Shown here: one piece after another, positions 35,773 through 47,819 of the stretch
Numbering within the stretch: the stretch's first letter is position 1
Layout: each line of letters starts with the position of its first letter
Source of the DNA: Xanthoparmelia taractica
Taxonomy: Eukaryota; Ascomycota; Lecanoromycetes; Lecanorales; Parmeliaceae
NCBI GenBank assembly: GCA_033085395.1
Contig: MU853183.1
Location: 124,001-188,000 of the forward strand
Reading direction: 5' to 3'
Length of the DNA stretch: 64,000 nucleotides
The notes under the pieces: generated by a model
Database searches by the model: none
Seen by the model: only the letters and a program-made list of their open reading frames with translations
Told to the model about the DNA's origin: nothing
Position numbers and translations under genes: made by a program

Positions 35773-38183
35773 TCAAGAATCCACCGGCATCAACTTCCGC
35801 GTCGTCTTGTCGAAACGCGAGTACTGTCTCATGAGCGCCGTGAAGCGCGTCTTTTGCTCCGGCGTCGCGACGGCGCCCTTGAAGCAGGCGAGGAGTTCGC
35901 CGACGGTGATGCCGGTGGGGGGGATCTTGGAGCGGACTTCTTCGCCAGTGGGGAAGGGGGCGCTGGGTTGTTGTTGTTGGGTTGTTGGGTCGGTGGTGGG
36001 TGGTTGTGGTGGGAGGGGGGAGGGGCCTATGGGGGGAAAGCAGGTTTAGCTGTTTGTGTATGAGGTTTGGATGTTTGGAAGGGAGAGAGAGGGAAAGGTG
36101 CCAGGGAAGTGCATGGGATGAAGCGCTTGGGGAAAACGGAGGGAGGAATATACCAGGACTTGCAGCACGGCTTGTGCCTTGAGCGGGCTTTGTGCCGTTG
36201 GCTAGTTCTGGACTTCCGGCTCTGCTGCCCTGCGGCGACCCATTTTTGCTTGACATGGTCAGCTTTAGCTTTTTCTTGCGGGCACCATCGCTCATGTCGC
36301 CCCCGGAGCCAGCGTTGCCTTCGGTGTCGCTGCCGGAGCCGTGACGACGCTTGGCGGAGATCTTGGGGTCCTTGCCCGTGGGTATGGGTGGAGATCCTGG
36401 GCGGGAGGGCGGTGCTTGGAGTTGGGCCGTGGTAAGAGGGTGCTTCTTCTTTTGCTTTTTCCAGCTGGATTCATTGCCGCTTGCTTCAGAATTCAAGGGA
36501 GACCCGATCCGCTTCTTCGGATTGTTGGTGGAGGTGGATTGTTTGAGGGGGTCAACATGCTTGGAGGAGCGACCAGAGGGTGTGTTGGCTCCAGAGGCGC
36601 CGGAGGATTTGGTCTTCTTCTTTTCCCTATCCGGAGTGTTTCTGCTTTCCGCTTTTTTGCGCTCTTCCTCCTTCTTAAGCTCTTCTTCCTTCAGACGTTC
36701 AGTTTCTGTATCGTCAGACTCGCTCTGGGAACGTTGTCAGCGAACGAGCTAAAATTGTCAGCAGGAAGTGTACCTCTGACGAATATGGGTTACCCGAGGA
36801 GTCAGAATCGTAGACAAAATTCTTTTCACGCCTCTTGAGAGCCTTCTTGACACTTTTTCCAAGCTTCTTCTGAACTTCCTTTTCCTTTTTCTCCAACAAC
36901 TCCTGCTTTTCATACTCTTTTTCCTCCTTCAAATCAAAAATGTTCGCCTGCAGTTGATCCTTTTTGATCCTTTCTTCAGCTTCTTTCGTGTCTTCGTCCT
37001 CTTCAAAAACCATATGCTCCTCGTCGTCAGCGAAACGGTCTTCTATAAAGTCGAGGTCGTCGGCATCAGCATTCTCCTGCTTTATCTTGGGGACTGCCGA
37101 TCCGCTGCCGCCACCGCCCTTCTCCCGTTTACCCAAGAATAGCTTGTTACCGGCTTTCTTGTTTTCCAATTCTGTCTGCCTTTGTAGTCTTGCCTGTTCC
37201 GAGTCCATGAACCAGCGAGGCTCCTTAACTTTCTTATTGAAGCGGTTCTCGGCTTCATCTATTGTCAAAGTCTTGAATTGATTTTTCTGAGTGAATTTGT
37301 ACCATTTTTGAAGAGGCACTACTCGGAATGCACCATCCGGCCCTTGATGCATCATGGCGTACGTGTCGGACAAGGCAGCTTCGTAGCTTCCCACCCAGGT
37401 ACTTTTATTGTCGAAATCCTCTAAATGCCATGGTAGCGCTTCTTCGTACCGCAGCTGGGACTGTTTCTTCTGGGCCTCTGTCTTGTCATTTCGATAGACC
37501 TGCTCTGTCTTCTTCTGGAAATTGCCAAGCTTTTTCCCACCTCCAGGATTTGTAGCAGGCGCCACTAGGGCCATATCTGCTGCCCGCTGGGCTTCTCTCT
37601 CGGCCTTCAGAATGTCTTGTTTCTCCTTTTCCTTGTCATCCATGCCTTCCGTGCCGCCCATTGCCTGGTCCTCGCCCTTGACACCTCCTCCCCCGGCTGG
37701 CGGCGCTCGAGGATCCCTCCGATGTAATCTGACGGGACGTTCGAATTCGTTGGTGTTTCGAGGGTCGACATTCCTCTTGCTAGAGAATCGTGCGACATGG
37801 TTCCTAAAGCCTTCCATCAAAGCTCGCTTTGTCATGACCAATGGATAGTCGCGGTATTCTCCAACCGCGGGAGATGAGAAGAGACTGGTAGCGTTTTCCG
37901 AGAAGTTCATAGGCGCAGGTGGCGGACGTGAGAATGAAGGGTTTGGCCTTCCAGGATGCTGAGGCATCGCCTGCATCTGTCCAGGACCAGGGGCTCTAAC
38001 ACCGTTTGCTTGCAGAGTGGAAGGAGGGAGTGAGTTCCCAGATTGCTGTAGCCGCGGCTTCTGTCTAGCTCTGGGCCGTACCATGGGGTCTGCCTGCGGT
38101 CTGCGCTTTATAGGCCCCAGCACACCATTAGGTGTCTGGCCTGGTGTACGTCCAGGCGTACGCTCGGCTGGTGAAGCACTCAT
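35773..38183 (-). CDS. TFG1: transcription initiation factor IIF subunit alpha (RAP74/Tfg1)
   Basis: Three exons on the minus strand: 38183-36774, 36724-36154 and 36026-35773, giving 744 residues. The N-terminal dimerisation part of RAP74 is recognisable: EYRDYPLVMTKRALMEGFRNHVARF near 120, LPWHLEDFDNKSTWVGSYE near 260, and KWYKFTQKNQFKTLTIDEAE near 305. The centre is highly charged (Lys/Glu), followed by a Ser/Pro/Lys linker. The C-terminal winged helix is short and conserved: IPPTGITVGELLACFKG, RFTALMRQYSRFDK, KLMPVDS, ending at the stop. TFIIF binds RNA polymerase II and helps promoter loading and early elongation; the winged helix contacts the Fcp1 phosphatase in homologues. Start at 38183 (MSASPAERTPGR), preferred over a non-conserved extension. 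The last exon starts C-rich on its coding strand and turns toward G-rich. Confidence 0.92.
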
Positions 38184-39043
38184 GGCGAAAGTAGTTGGAA
38201 GTGGTATGAGAGGCGTTAGAAGCTTGGGAGAACGATGGCGATGAGATGAGTTGAAGGTGGTTGAAAGCAAGAAAGGTCGGTGCGACTGGAGCGCAGTAGC
38301 TGCTCGTCTTAGACCATTACTTTTCCTAAGGGCCTCACGACGAAGCGAATGTCAATGGATATGCAAGAGAGCGCATGCAGGGAGGTTGCAGGCTGTGGAT
38401 GTAAGTTGACGATTAGTTTTGTCTTTGTCCATTCATTCCTCTGGTTTCCCTTGCTCGCAGGCGGAGTTGATCAGCCCTACGAGCGCTTATTCTAGCTGGG
38501 TTAGTCTACCCGCGCGGTTCTTAAGAGCTCAGTCAAAGTCAAAGTGCGCTGCTTTATTCCCAATAACCATGTGATGAGCAAGAGCCTTGAAATGCAGAAT
38601 AGCAACAGTAATTCCTCTGCTCTTGATTAGTGTAGAAAATCAGGAACTTGTCTGATGACAATGAACATTCATGGATTCATTCAAGTCGCCTACGCTAGCT
38701 AGAGCGGATGCCTGCATCACTAACACTTGTGGCACGAAATCAGCATGGAAACTGGACTTGATGCCGTGAACTAGGCTATAAGCAAATGTGCCAACCGATC
38801 CACCTATCCCAACAAAATGCAGACCGGCGAAAGTGGCTTCCATCGTTCCTCTATCCATTGCTTTCAATTGCTGGGCCAGTACCACCTCCAATGCTATACG
38901 TAGCCAAGGCCACGTTCTACGAACTACCAAAACAATACGATCACCAAGTATGAATCACATTCCTAGCTACTTATCACCAAGCAAACAGCTCTGCTACCGA
39001 CCTCGACCATCTGGTGTCTCGCCAACGAAACGAAACAGCAATC
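38184..39043. other. divergent promoter region, TFIIF subunit / poly(A) polymerase
   Basis: 860 bp between two start codons transcribed away from each other. Short frames only, with no supported gene. Confidence 0.5.
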
Positions 39044-42033
39044 ATGGCAGGCTTTGAACAAACCAGAACAAGCTCTAACGAGTCTGCACCCAATGGATAT
39101 AGAATGAGACCCCGTGTCAATTTGCCAGCACTGCCTGTCCAACGAAATGCCCCCCCTCCCAACGGCTACTATGCGACCTCTGCTGAGCCAAATGCTATGT
39201 CTCTGAATGACTACTTTCCTAGCCTGCCGGCAACGCCTCAAGTCAATCTTCCCACGAGACAAACTCAGGCCCGATACCTCCCTAACTCACCACAGTCGCT
39301 ACCCGTAACGAATGATCTCGAGGGACATCTTCGCGGTATGATCCTTAGCAATGGCATTCCGGACGGGCCTATACCGCCGCAGACCGTCCCCAATGGGAGC
39401 TACGGCACTAACCAACGCGGTTTCAGGAGACCAAACCAAGCTCAGAGACGCCAACAGACCGTACAGGCTAACGCTAATGCCCCCCGTAGTGCTCCAATCA
39501 ATGGGCAGCCTCCCAGTCGAATGTCTAGAGCGTTGAATTCTACGCGGGATATACCACCAAGTCAAGGTCTAGAAGTGCAGTATCAACCTCCGCATTTGCG
39601 GGATCTTGCTCCTCAGACAGGCCAGTCTGGCAATAACAATCGCAACCAAAGAAGCTACAATTTCTCCACACCACGTCAACTTCCTGGTCATCACGTGGGA
39701 TTTAGCTCACCACAACAGACTTTCTCTGGGAGGAACCAGCCATACAATCGACCACCGCCAACGAGTAGACAATTGTATAACCCTGGTCCATATCGCATGC
39801 AGTCACAATCAGCAGACCGTTCCCAGGAACAGCCCTTTCGAGCAAGTCTCGATGCACAGGTCGCTTATATTGATAATCTCGCACACGCTGAGATACTCAA
39901 GGCCGAAATTAGTCAGGAAGAGTTGCAAGAGAAGCATGCGTTGCGGGAATCTTTGGAACAGGTGTGTCGAAAGGAGGTTTCGGAGTATGAGATGGATAAG
40001 GTCAAAGATGCTGCCTTTGTGCCCGACAGTGTGGAACTAAGATGCTTTGGGAGTCTCAGTACAACGTTTGCTACAAAATCCTCTGATATGGATCTAGTGC
40101 TTGTATCTCCCATGTCAAAACCAGAAACATCATCGCCTGATTCAGATCTTCCGAGGCTCATCGAGAAGGTACTGCTGAATCTAGGCTACGGTGCAAGACT
40201 CCTCACACGGACAAGAGTCCCAATTATACGGTTTTGCGAGAAGCCGACGCCAGAGCTAGCCGATCTACTACTGGCAGAGCGCACCAAATACGAGAAGGAG
40301 AGGCATGCACCCCAGGAAACTAAAACTCAAAAGAAGCCGAAACGAAAAGAGAAATCTAAAGAACCTCTTCCTCAAGATCGGCCAAGTGACGTGGCAGCTA
40401 CTGAAGCAGTTGTTGAGGTCAAAGGCTTGAACATCGCCAAGTGTGATGGTCGTCAGACTCTGAATACATCTGACAGCGTGGAGCTTTCAGGATCATCATC
40501 ACCGGACATTGCAAAAAGGAAGCTGAGATCGCCATCTCAAAAGGACGATGGAGAGCGATCAAAGAAACCAAAGGACGACCGGGAAGGTGATGATCCTAGC
40601 CTTGCTGAGAAATCTGACGTGGAGCGAGCCCGCCTTTACAAACTTGCGATACAGGATGGATGGTATGAGCCGACAGAGAGACGGATTATCAAACATTTTC
40701 TTTCTGCGCTCGAGAGACATGGTGTCCTAGAATCCGAGAAGGTTTCACGCAATGAGAACCAGAACCAGCATTCTGACGGGCGTGATTTCAATATCAATGA
40801 CGATAAGCAACTCGAAAAGGCCCGCGCTGCGCTTCAAGACTTACCCAATGTTCTTGGAAGATATCGCCCGCCTCCGGCAGCTCACCCACTTGATTTCCCA
40901 AAGGAAGGGGTAGGCATTCAATGTGATATCAACTTCTCGAATCATCTGGCTCTACATAATTCTCATCTTTTAAAGTGCTACGCATCTTGCGATCCAAGGG
41001 TCCGTCAAATGGTCCTTTTCGTGAAAGCCTGGTCAAAAAAGCGCAAGATCAATTCTCCATATCATGGTACACTTTCATCCTACGGCTATGTTCTCATGGT
41101 ACTGCATTATCTTATCAATATTGCCAGCCCACCGGTTGTACCTAACCTCCAAACTTCACCGCTGAGGCTGCAAGATGAAATGTCTGCTAAAGAGGTCCTG
41201 CTGGAGGGATACAATATTCAATTCTTCAGAGACGAGAGAAAGATCCTCGATCTCGCTCGCCGAGGGCAGTTGACTCTCAACCAGGAGTCTCTCGGATCAT
41301 TACTGCAGGGGTTCTTCCACTACTTTGCTCAACAAGGGTACGGATCCCTCTCTGGCGGCTTCGCGTAAGTGCACTCCTCGAAGAATTTTCCCCCAATCTA
41401 CACCATGTTCGAATCCCAAGAGGTTTCTCCGGAGCAGATTACTCATCGTGCTCCCGAAGCTTGTTCTACAACCCGAGCTCTTTGTCTCTCAGAAGCCATA
41501 CTGATTCTTGAATGAGCAGGTGGACTCAAGATACCCTCTCGTTGCGCACAATTGGCGGCATCATACCCAAACAAGCGAAGGGATGGACAGGTGCTAAAAC
41601 AGAAACGGTCGACTTGAGCGGACCGGGTCCCCAAACAAAGGAGATCCGGCAGCGGTATTTGTTCGCTATCGAGGATCCATTCGAAACTGAGCACAATATT
41701 GCCCGCACAGTAGTACATAATGGCATCGTTGCCATACGAGATGAGTTTCGGAGAGCCCATACATTGATAAAAAACGCTGGCAGTTTTCCAGGGAAGGGCC
41801 CTGAAGACTTGCTTGCTGAAGCAGATGAGAGGGAGAATCTACAGTATCGACCCTTTGGCCCGCGGCCTAGGAAAGATATCGCACCTAGTCAAAATGGGTC
41901 CAAGGAGGGCGGCGGTTCTGTCTCTAAACACAAAGACGAGCGTCCAATCGCGGCCAATACCTTGGCGAAGGATACAAACCAGAAGGATAATGGAACTGCA
42001 GGGTCTGGTCCCAGTCATTCGGCCACAGCGTAG
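39044..42033 (+). CDS. non-canonical poly(A) polymerase / TUTase (Cid1/Trf4-like)
   Basis: Two exons, 39044-41364 and 41520-42033, with a long 155-nt intron; 944 residues. Residues 1-280 are disordered, Asn/Gln/Pro-rich. The nucleotidyltransferase core has CFGSLSTTFATKSSDMDLVLVS with catalytic Asp near 348 and 350, and a third Asp near 628 (GIQCDINFSNHLAL). A Lys/Glu-rich insertion (about 420-560) splits the fold. Then come WSKKRKINSPYHGTLSSYGYVLMVLHYL and the PAP-associated domain (LGSLLQGFFHYFA), continuing over the splice into WTQDTLSLRT and RYLFAIEDPFETEHNIARTV. Such enzymes add A or U tails to RNA 3' ends in nucleus or cytoplasm. First in-frame ATG chosen. Confidence 0.9.
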
Positions 42034-42220
42034 CATCAGAGTAGGATGGGGGTCTGAATCTGTAATGATAGTGCATCTAGTCACTGTACTCTCCTCCAAT
42101 CATATAATTTTCATTCATAGAATAGGCGAATATAGACACTGTGATTGAATTACTTCTTCCGTAGGCGTCTTTCCGCTTAGTATCCAGAAATTCTCACCAT
42201 AAACCATCCTTTGACTTGCT

Positions 42221-43805
42221 ATGCCCACGGAACTCGAGGAGGTACTGCGATCATAGTTCTGTGCTTCCACAGCGGCTTCTAATCTCTGGTAATCCTTACA
42301 GCTTGTTGAATTTCTCCATCATGGCAATACCCAAATACGGCAGATCGGTACGCCCGCCTACTACTCAGGACCTCTCCACTTTGCAACAATGGCGCTCACC
42401 ACTTCTCAGCGGCGGAAAACCTCGTCCCATACTCCAAAACACAGCCAGCTATTTTCAAGACCGCCCGGTTGGCGCCAGTGAAAGATCTCAAGCTGTTGGT
42501 TAAGGACTACGTCGTGAGCCGCGCCTTCTCCCTAAATTCTCAGAAGACGGACAGGCACTGATTGTGTGTGTAAAGCCTGTAGCCAAAAATGCCCTCACGA
42601 TCCTCATCAACATTTCCAATGACTCAGATGTGCTTGGACTCCTGGCTGAGGATGATGCCTTACTCGAAACGCTACTTGCACGTGTAACAGTATGTCAATT
42701 GGCAGACATCCATACCGTCCACGTACCCATCCGCCCGCTCTATCATTCCCCATTTATATCTTAGCAGAGGCTGATCAATGGCCATCATAGAACCCCAAAG
42801 AACCAAATGCGGACCCCATCTCCATGCTGCTAGCCAACCTCGCAAAATCCCCCTCTATAACCCGCCTCGTCACACTTACTCGAACGACCGTGCCCGCGCT
42901 CTCCACGTCAAAGCTGGCTATTACGCAACTGCTTGAGCTGTTCAATAAGGGTGCCGAACGTGGATATAATGCCGAGGCGACATTTGACTACCTAGCATAT
43001 TTCTTCGGGGACTTGGCCAAAGTACCATGAAATCTCTCCTTCCCTCCTTCCTTCCCCCCCCCCTCTTCCATATATATAAGACTACACCCTAACAAGCACG
43101 CAGGATCCAGCCTTCGTAACCTACCTCACGACCCCACCCTCCCACTCCCCTCTCGACCCCCTAACCACCTTCCTCCCGCACACCACACCCCCCTCCCCCA
43201 TCCGCCGCCTCGGCACCGCCTCCCTCCTGAAAAACACCGCGCTCCTCCACCCCGATATCCCCTACCTCCTCCAACCCGCCGCATCCGTCCTCCCACCGCT
43301 CTTACTCCCGCTCTGCTCGTCCAATCAAGAGAATCTGAGCGAAGACGAAATGGACAGTTTGCCCGAGGTGTGTCAGTATTTGGGTGACGAGCATGTAAGG
43401 GAGACGGATACGGATGTGCTGAAGATTCATCTCGAGACGCTTTTTTTGTTGAGTACGAGGGGCGGGGGGGAGGGGAAGAGGTTGGTTAGGGAGGGCGGGA
43501 CGTATGCGGTTGTTAGGGAGGTGCATCTTGAGGTTGAGGATGAGGGTGTTAGAAGGGGTTGTGAGAGGTTGGTGGATGTGTTGATGGGGGATGAGGGTGT
43601 GGGGGGGAGTCGTGAGGGTGGAAATGGGGAGGGCAAGGTGGGAGGGGTTGGAGTTGGGGATACGGGTGGTGGTGCTGTGGGTAGGATGGTCACTGCGGAC
43701 ACGAACGGGGTTAAGAACGTCGGACCTGGAAGGATGTTTACGCAGGCGGGGGGTGATGACGAGGATGACGATGATGATGATGATGAAATTGTGCCTATTT
43801 TCTAG
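42221..43805 (+). CDS. HGH1: Hgh1-like protein, eEF2 folding factor
   Basis: Six exons: 42221-42241, 42302-42347, 42410-42513, 42576-42689, 42791-43021 and 43104-43805, giving 405 residues. The N terminus rebuilds the family start MPTELEE+LVEFLHHGNTQIRQIAAENLVPYS, followed by APVKDLKLLVKDYVPVAKNALTILINIS, LLARVTNPKEPNADPISMLLANLAKS and DYLAYFFGDLAK. These are armadillo-type repeats. Later come HPDIPYLLQPAASVLPPLLLPL, LSEDEMDSLPE and CERLVDVLMGDE. Yeast Hgh1 helps eEF2 fold together with the TRiC chaperonin. The third intron needs a TAAAG acceptor at 42575; the alternative CAG at 42554 would add seven residues. The C terminus has a Gly/Val-rich and an Asp-rich tail beyond the usual end. The last exon flips from C-rich to G-rich near 43345. 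Confidence 0.88.
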
Positions 43806-44201
43806 AAGGGCTCAATGATGCTACCTATAACCCGTGCCAGGATGCCCGTGATCCGTCCTGCTTAATGTGACCCCAGATACACGCGCTATTACTATGCATG
43901 CAGCTACAAGGAAACCGTCCCCTCGTCTCCTTTTCCTTCTACTTGACACATTCTTAGCGTAGCTCAACTCTCGACTTCTTGGAGCTGATAGCATCCTTCG
44001 CAGCACCATCGACAAAGTAAGGTCATGGTACCGTGTCGATTGGGCGTGAACGCATTAGTGAAGTCTTGAGGTGATACTGTTGTGGTTATTGCTTCATTGG
44101 TCGATGAGACCAAGCGGTGCAAATGCAACAACTTTTGTTGTTCTCAAACGCAGCCAGAAGTACCACCCTTTTGACAGTCCCCTTACGCTCCCTACTATAC
44201 T
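43806..44201. other. 3' intergenic region between HGH1 and OPT transporter
   Basis: Convergent gene ends, 396 bp, nothing else seen. Confidence 0.5.
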
Positions 44202-47200
44202 TCATCTACCAAAATGCTCCCCAGGCCCCAACGTCTTATACGGACATCCCTCCCAATCGCACCCCTCCTTATACACCCTCGTGCCCCACCACCGCAACCC
44301 CCCCAGCCACCCCCACCCGGGGTACAAAAAGCAAAAAAACACCACCACGACCCCAAACGCCAACCCGGAATCCAGCGCCGCGGACAGCGTCATCGTGTAC
44401 TTGCCCCACCACGCGGGGGCGCGCTTGCGCAGATGCGAGTTGAAGGCGAAGCAGACGAGGGCCCAGACGGAGAAGTTGAGGCCTGTGGCGGGGGGGATCC
44501 AGCTCAGGCTGCCGAAGAGGACGGGCAGGTTGATGTGGCGCCATGCGCTGCCGGGCCCGGTGCGGCGGCCCACGAGCCAGATGAGGATCGGGGCGACGAA
44601 GCCGATGGGGAATCCCCAGATGAGGGGTCTGTAGAGGGCGTTTTTTCCGAAGAAGCGGTGGGGGCCGACGACGCCCCAGAGGATGCTGCCGTTGAAGTGG
44701 ACGCGGGCGAGGGGGCAGGTGAGGTTGTTGAGGGCGGTTGGGGTGCAGAGGGTTGGGATGTGGGCGATGGTCCAGTTTAGGACGGCGATTTGGACGAAGC
44801 TGGAGAGGAGGGTGGCGGTTAGTTGGATTTTGAAGAGGAGTTTGGGGGGGATCTTCATGTAGTGGCCTAGTTTGAGGTCGGAGGAGAATTTGACGCCTTG
44901 GGCGGAGGAGATGTAGCAGTATGTGACAAAGACCTGGTGATTTTGATGAGCGTTAGTGAGAGCTGCGCGGATGTTGGTCAGATGGTGAATGCTCACCATA
45001 TTTGCAACAGGCCTCCCCGGGAAGACTACGCCGCAGATGAGCTGGCAGATGAGGTAGAGACTGCTGTGTTGATTCGTAATGGCCATGACAATACCCACTG
45101 GTATGAAGAGGACGGCGGTGATGGAAAGGGCGAGTAGTAGACCATACCATGGGAGATAGACAGGGTAGTACTCGACAACAAAGATACCGATAGCAAGCAT
45201 TGTAACGAATGTGGCAAGATACCAAGTGATTGGAGCGTCTTCATAGCGGTGCATCAGACGACAATGTACGTCTTCACCGCTCATACTAGCGCTAGAGGTT
45301 GGCTCTGTTGTCGAGTGAACACTGTGGGTGCTTGCTGTGGACTTTGGAGCTGTCACCCCGGACCCCAAGCGCTGATACTCGACTTTACTTTCACCGGCGC
45401 CTTCTTTAAGTGACTTTTTGGACTGCTGCCAGATATCTGGGCCATGCCAGCATAAAGTATGAGTGACTAAAGCCGAGAGACTTGCAAATTGAACGCCATA
45501 AGATAGGGCATAGGTGATGGGCAGGTAGACCTTGCTATATTTGGTATAAGCCTCGTGGTCGAAGCGGAAATCCTTTGTGAGGATCTTGCTGACGTCGTAC
45601 GGCTTGCCGGTATCGTCGAATACTGCAGATGAGATGATAGGCATGAACGAAGAGAACAGCACGTTTCTGTAGTCTGGAATATATTAGCAAGTAGTGTCCC
45701 AAAATAAACAAGGGGGTCTTCTGACAAAGAATTGGAGCTATGATCCACATCAATATTACTAGTCCTCCCACCACATTAGCCGCTGCCCACCAAGGAGTGA
45801 GCAGGGGAGATCCAATGTAGGCTATTTGAGCCCAGTCGAATGCCATCGGAAAGAGCCCCAGTCCAGAGGAGACCCCGAACTGGCGGCTGTCAGTCGCAGC
45901 GACCATACGTTTCTCCAGCCTCAAGAGCAGCTCACCAAATTTGCAATGACAACGTTCTTAGGATCGAACCACGTGATAACACTAAAGTAACTCAAAGCAG
46001 GCATCAACAAACCGGGCAGAAAATACCAGGCGAAAGCTCCGAACCAGACACAAAGAAAGAAATTCCAGCGCGAGATCACCCAGCCATTCGCAGGTTTGTT
46101 TTCCGAATTGTGCATCGTGGTAAACATTGCAGTAGACATCAAAGTACCTGGCCAAATCATAGAAGGCGGTCGAACGAGATAGCGGCGTGTAAGACCAGCG
46201 AAGGAGTAGCCCAGAATCTGTGTTGAAATGGTAAGGAGAAGCTGATACAATATGCTCGGGTCTTGATGATAGAATTTAGATTGCTCAACGATGACCTGGA
46301 ACTTGGTTAGACCCTAAAGAGTAACGCGGAGAGTGCATACATCAGTCGCAAAAGCAAACCCGAATGATACGTTACTGCTGATATACACCTACAAATCCTT
46401 TGGAGTCAGCATCATCCGTTTCAGGCAAAATCCGAGTCATGAATTAGATCTGACGAACTGGAAAAAGTCTTCTGTTTTTGAAACACTATTTGCAGCCCAA
46501 TTTGCAAGACCAAACAAGGAGGCATGCTCTGGAATATTACTTACACAAGCGTGCTCTTTGCCGTTCCAGCGGCCTTGAGCTAGCCACAGTCTAAAGCGTG
46601 ACAGTTTCGAGCGGTTGAGTCCTGGATCCTGTAATTTGGCAACACGCACTCGATTACCATACTCGAAAGTCTCGGCAGGATCGTCCGGTAGTTTGAGCAG
46701 CCGATCCCAAGCTCGTCCCAAAGGATGTACAGTGACCAACGCAATTACTGGGGTGATGGCAACGCTCGGATATCGAAGAGAAAAAAATAGATTCGTTGCA
46801 GATCCCAGTAGAGCACATAATAGAGATAAGATCCACATTCGAGGGGTGTTGATGGAAGCAGAGATGTCATCAGTTGCCATTACCGAAGCACGCACTTGTG
46901 GATATGGTGAGTTGTCCGGTGGATCTAAGACGTCCTCATCCTCGCTAATACTAACGACTCCGTCGCCTTCATCTTCGTCCTCGCTGGAAGCAGCAAATGG
47001 CAGACCGCTGCCCAGATGGCCTCCTTGACCAGCAGGATGACCAGGTTTAGCAATCAGCATCGGACTGGACCCTCGCAAGCTGGCTCTTCGAACCCTGCCC
47101 CTTGAGTGGGAAGCGCTATCATGTCTGCGTCGTCGAGTACCAAAGCTCGCGAAAGAGGCCGCAGACCTGAGAGTGCCGCTTTTGTCTTTTCGCTTGCCTC

Positions 47201-47567
47201 GCTTCCGCATGTCATCATCGTCTGCAAAGCGCCAGTCTTCGGACTGGGACCTTGGACTTTGGTTACGTAGGGCACCATAGGATGTTGCACCCTTTATTGA
47301 AGAGGGTCGCTTTAGAAGAGGCGATTGAGACATAAGTGTCATGAATCGCTGGAGCAGCCCCGGTTGGGCTACCTTGTCTTCAAGATGGGCAATGTCTGGG
47401 TCAGTTGACCGGTGCCTACGGAGGAAGGCTACATCGGAGTCGGGATTGATATCCTCATCGAGCTCATAATCCCAGGCTCGATGCTCTGAGACTCTGCTGC
47501 TAAGAGGGATGTCTTGGTCAGACTGTTTCCCTGTGCTTCTGCGACGACTTCGCCCTCTCGAAGTCAT
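44202..47567 (-). CDS. OPT-family oligopeptide transporter
   Basis: Six exons on the minus strand: 47567-46545, 46388-46341, 46295-45936, 45879-45726, 45673-44997 and 44933-44202, giving 997 residues. The first 240 residues are a hydrophilic Arg/Ser/Asp-rich cytosolic tail. After that come about a dozen or more hydrophobic helices, starting at TPRMWILSLLCALLGSATNLFF. OPT hallmarks: GKEHACVYISSNVSFGFAFATDVI, RPPSMIWPGTLM, NGWVISRWNFFLCVW, the cytosolic loop, and the C-terminal CFAFNSHLRKRAPAWWGKY and WEGCPYKTLGPGEHFGR. Proton-coupled import of small peptides, glutathione or related compounds across the plasma membrane or an endomembrane is the family role; the substrate is not predictable. One intron (45725-45674) has a GTCAGA donor, weaker than the others, but it restores the family's PILYYRNV. 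Start at the first ATG of the frame, 47567. Confidence 0.9.
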
Positions 47568-47819
47568 GAAATGGCTGAGCACAGATGCATCAAGTACGCC
47601 AGATCATCTGTCAAGGCTGCACAGTGACCCCTGCTCTGTTTGAAAGGATTGTGTGTTAACGAATCAGAATGACTAAGGGAATACATGAGAAAAGACTACA
47701 TGAGGATCCGGTACTATCATATCTGGTCGTCGAGTTTCCATTTCCAGAGGACAAGAAAGGCTAATATAACCATCGGGCCTTCGGCCGCCTAAACTCCGAA
47801 CGATCTAATTCGGGGAATA

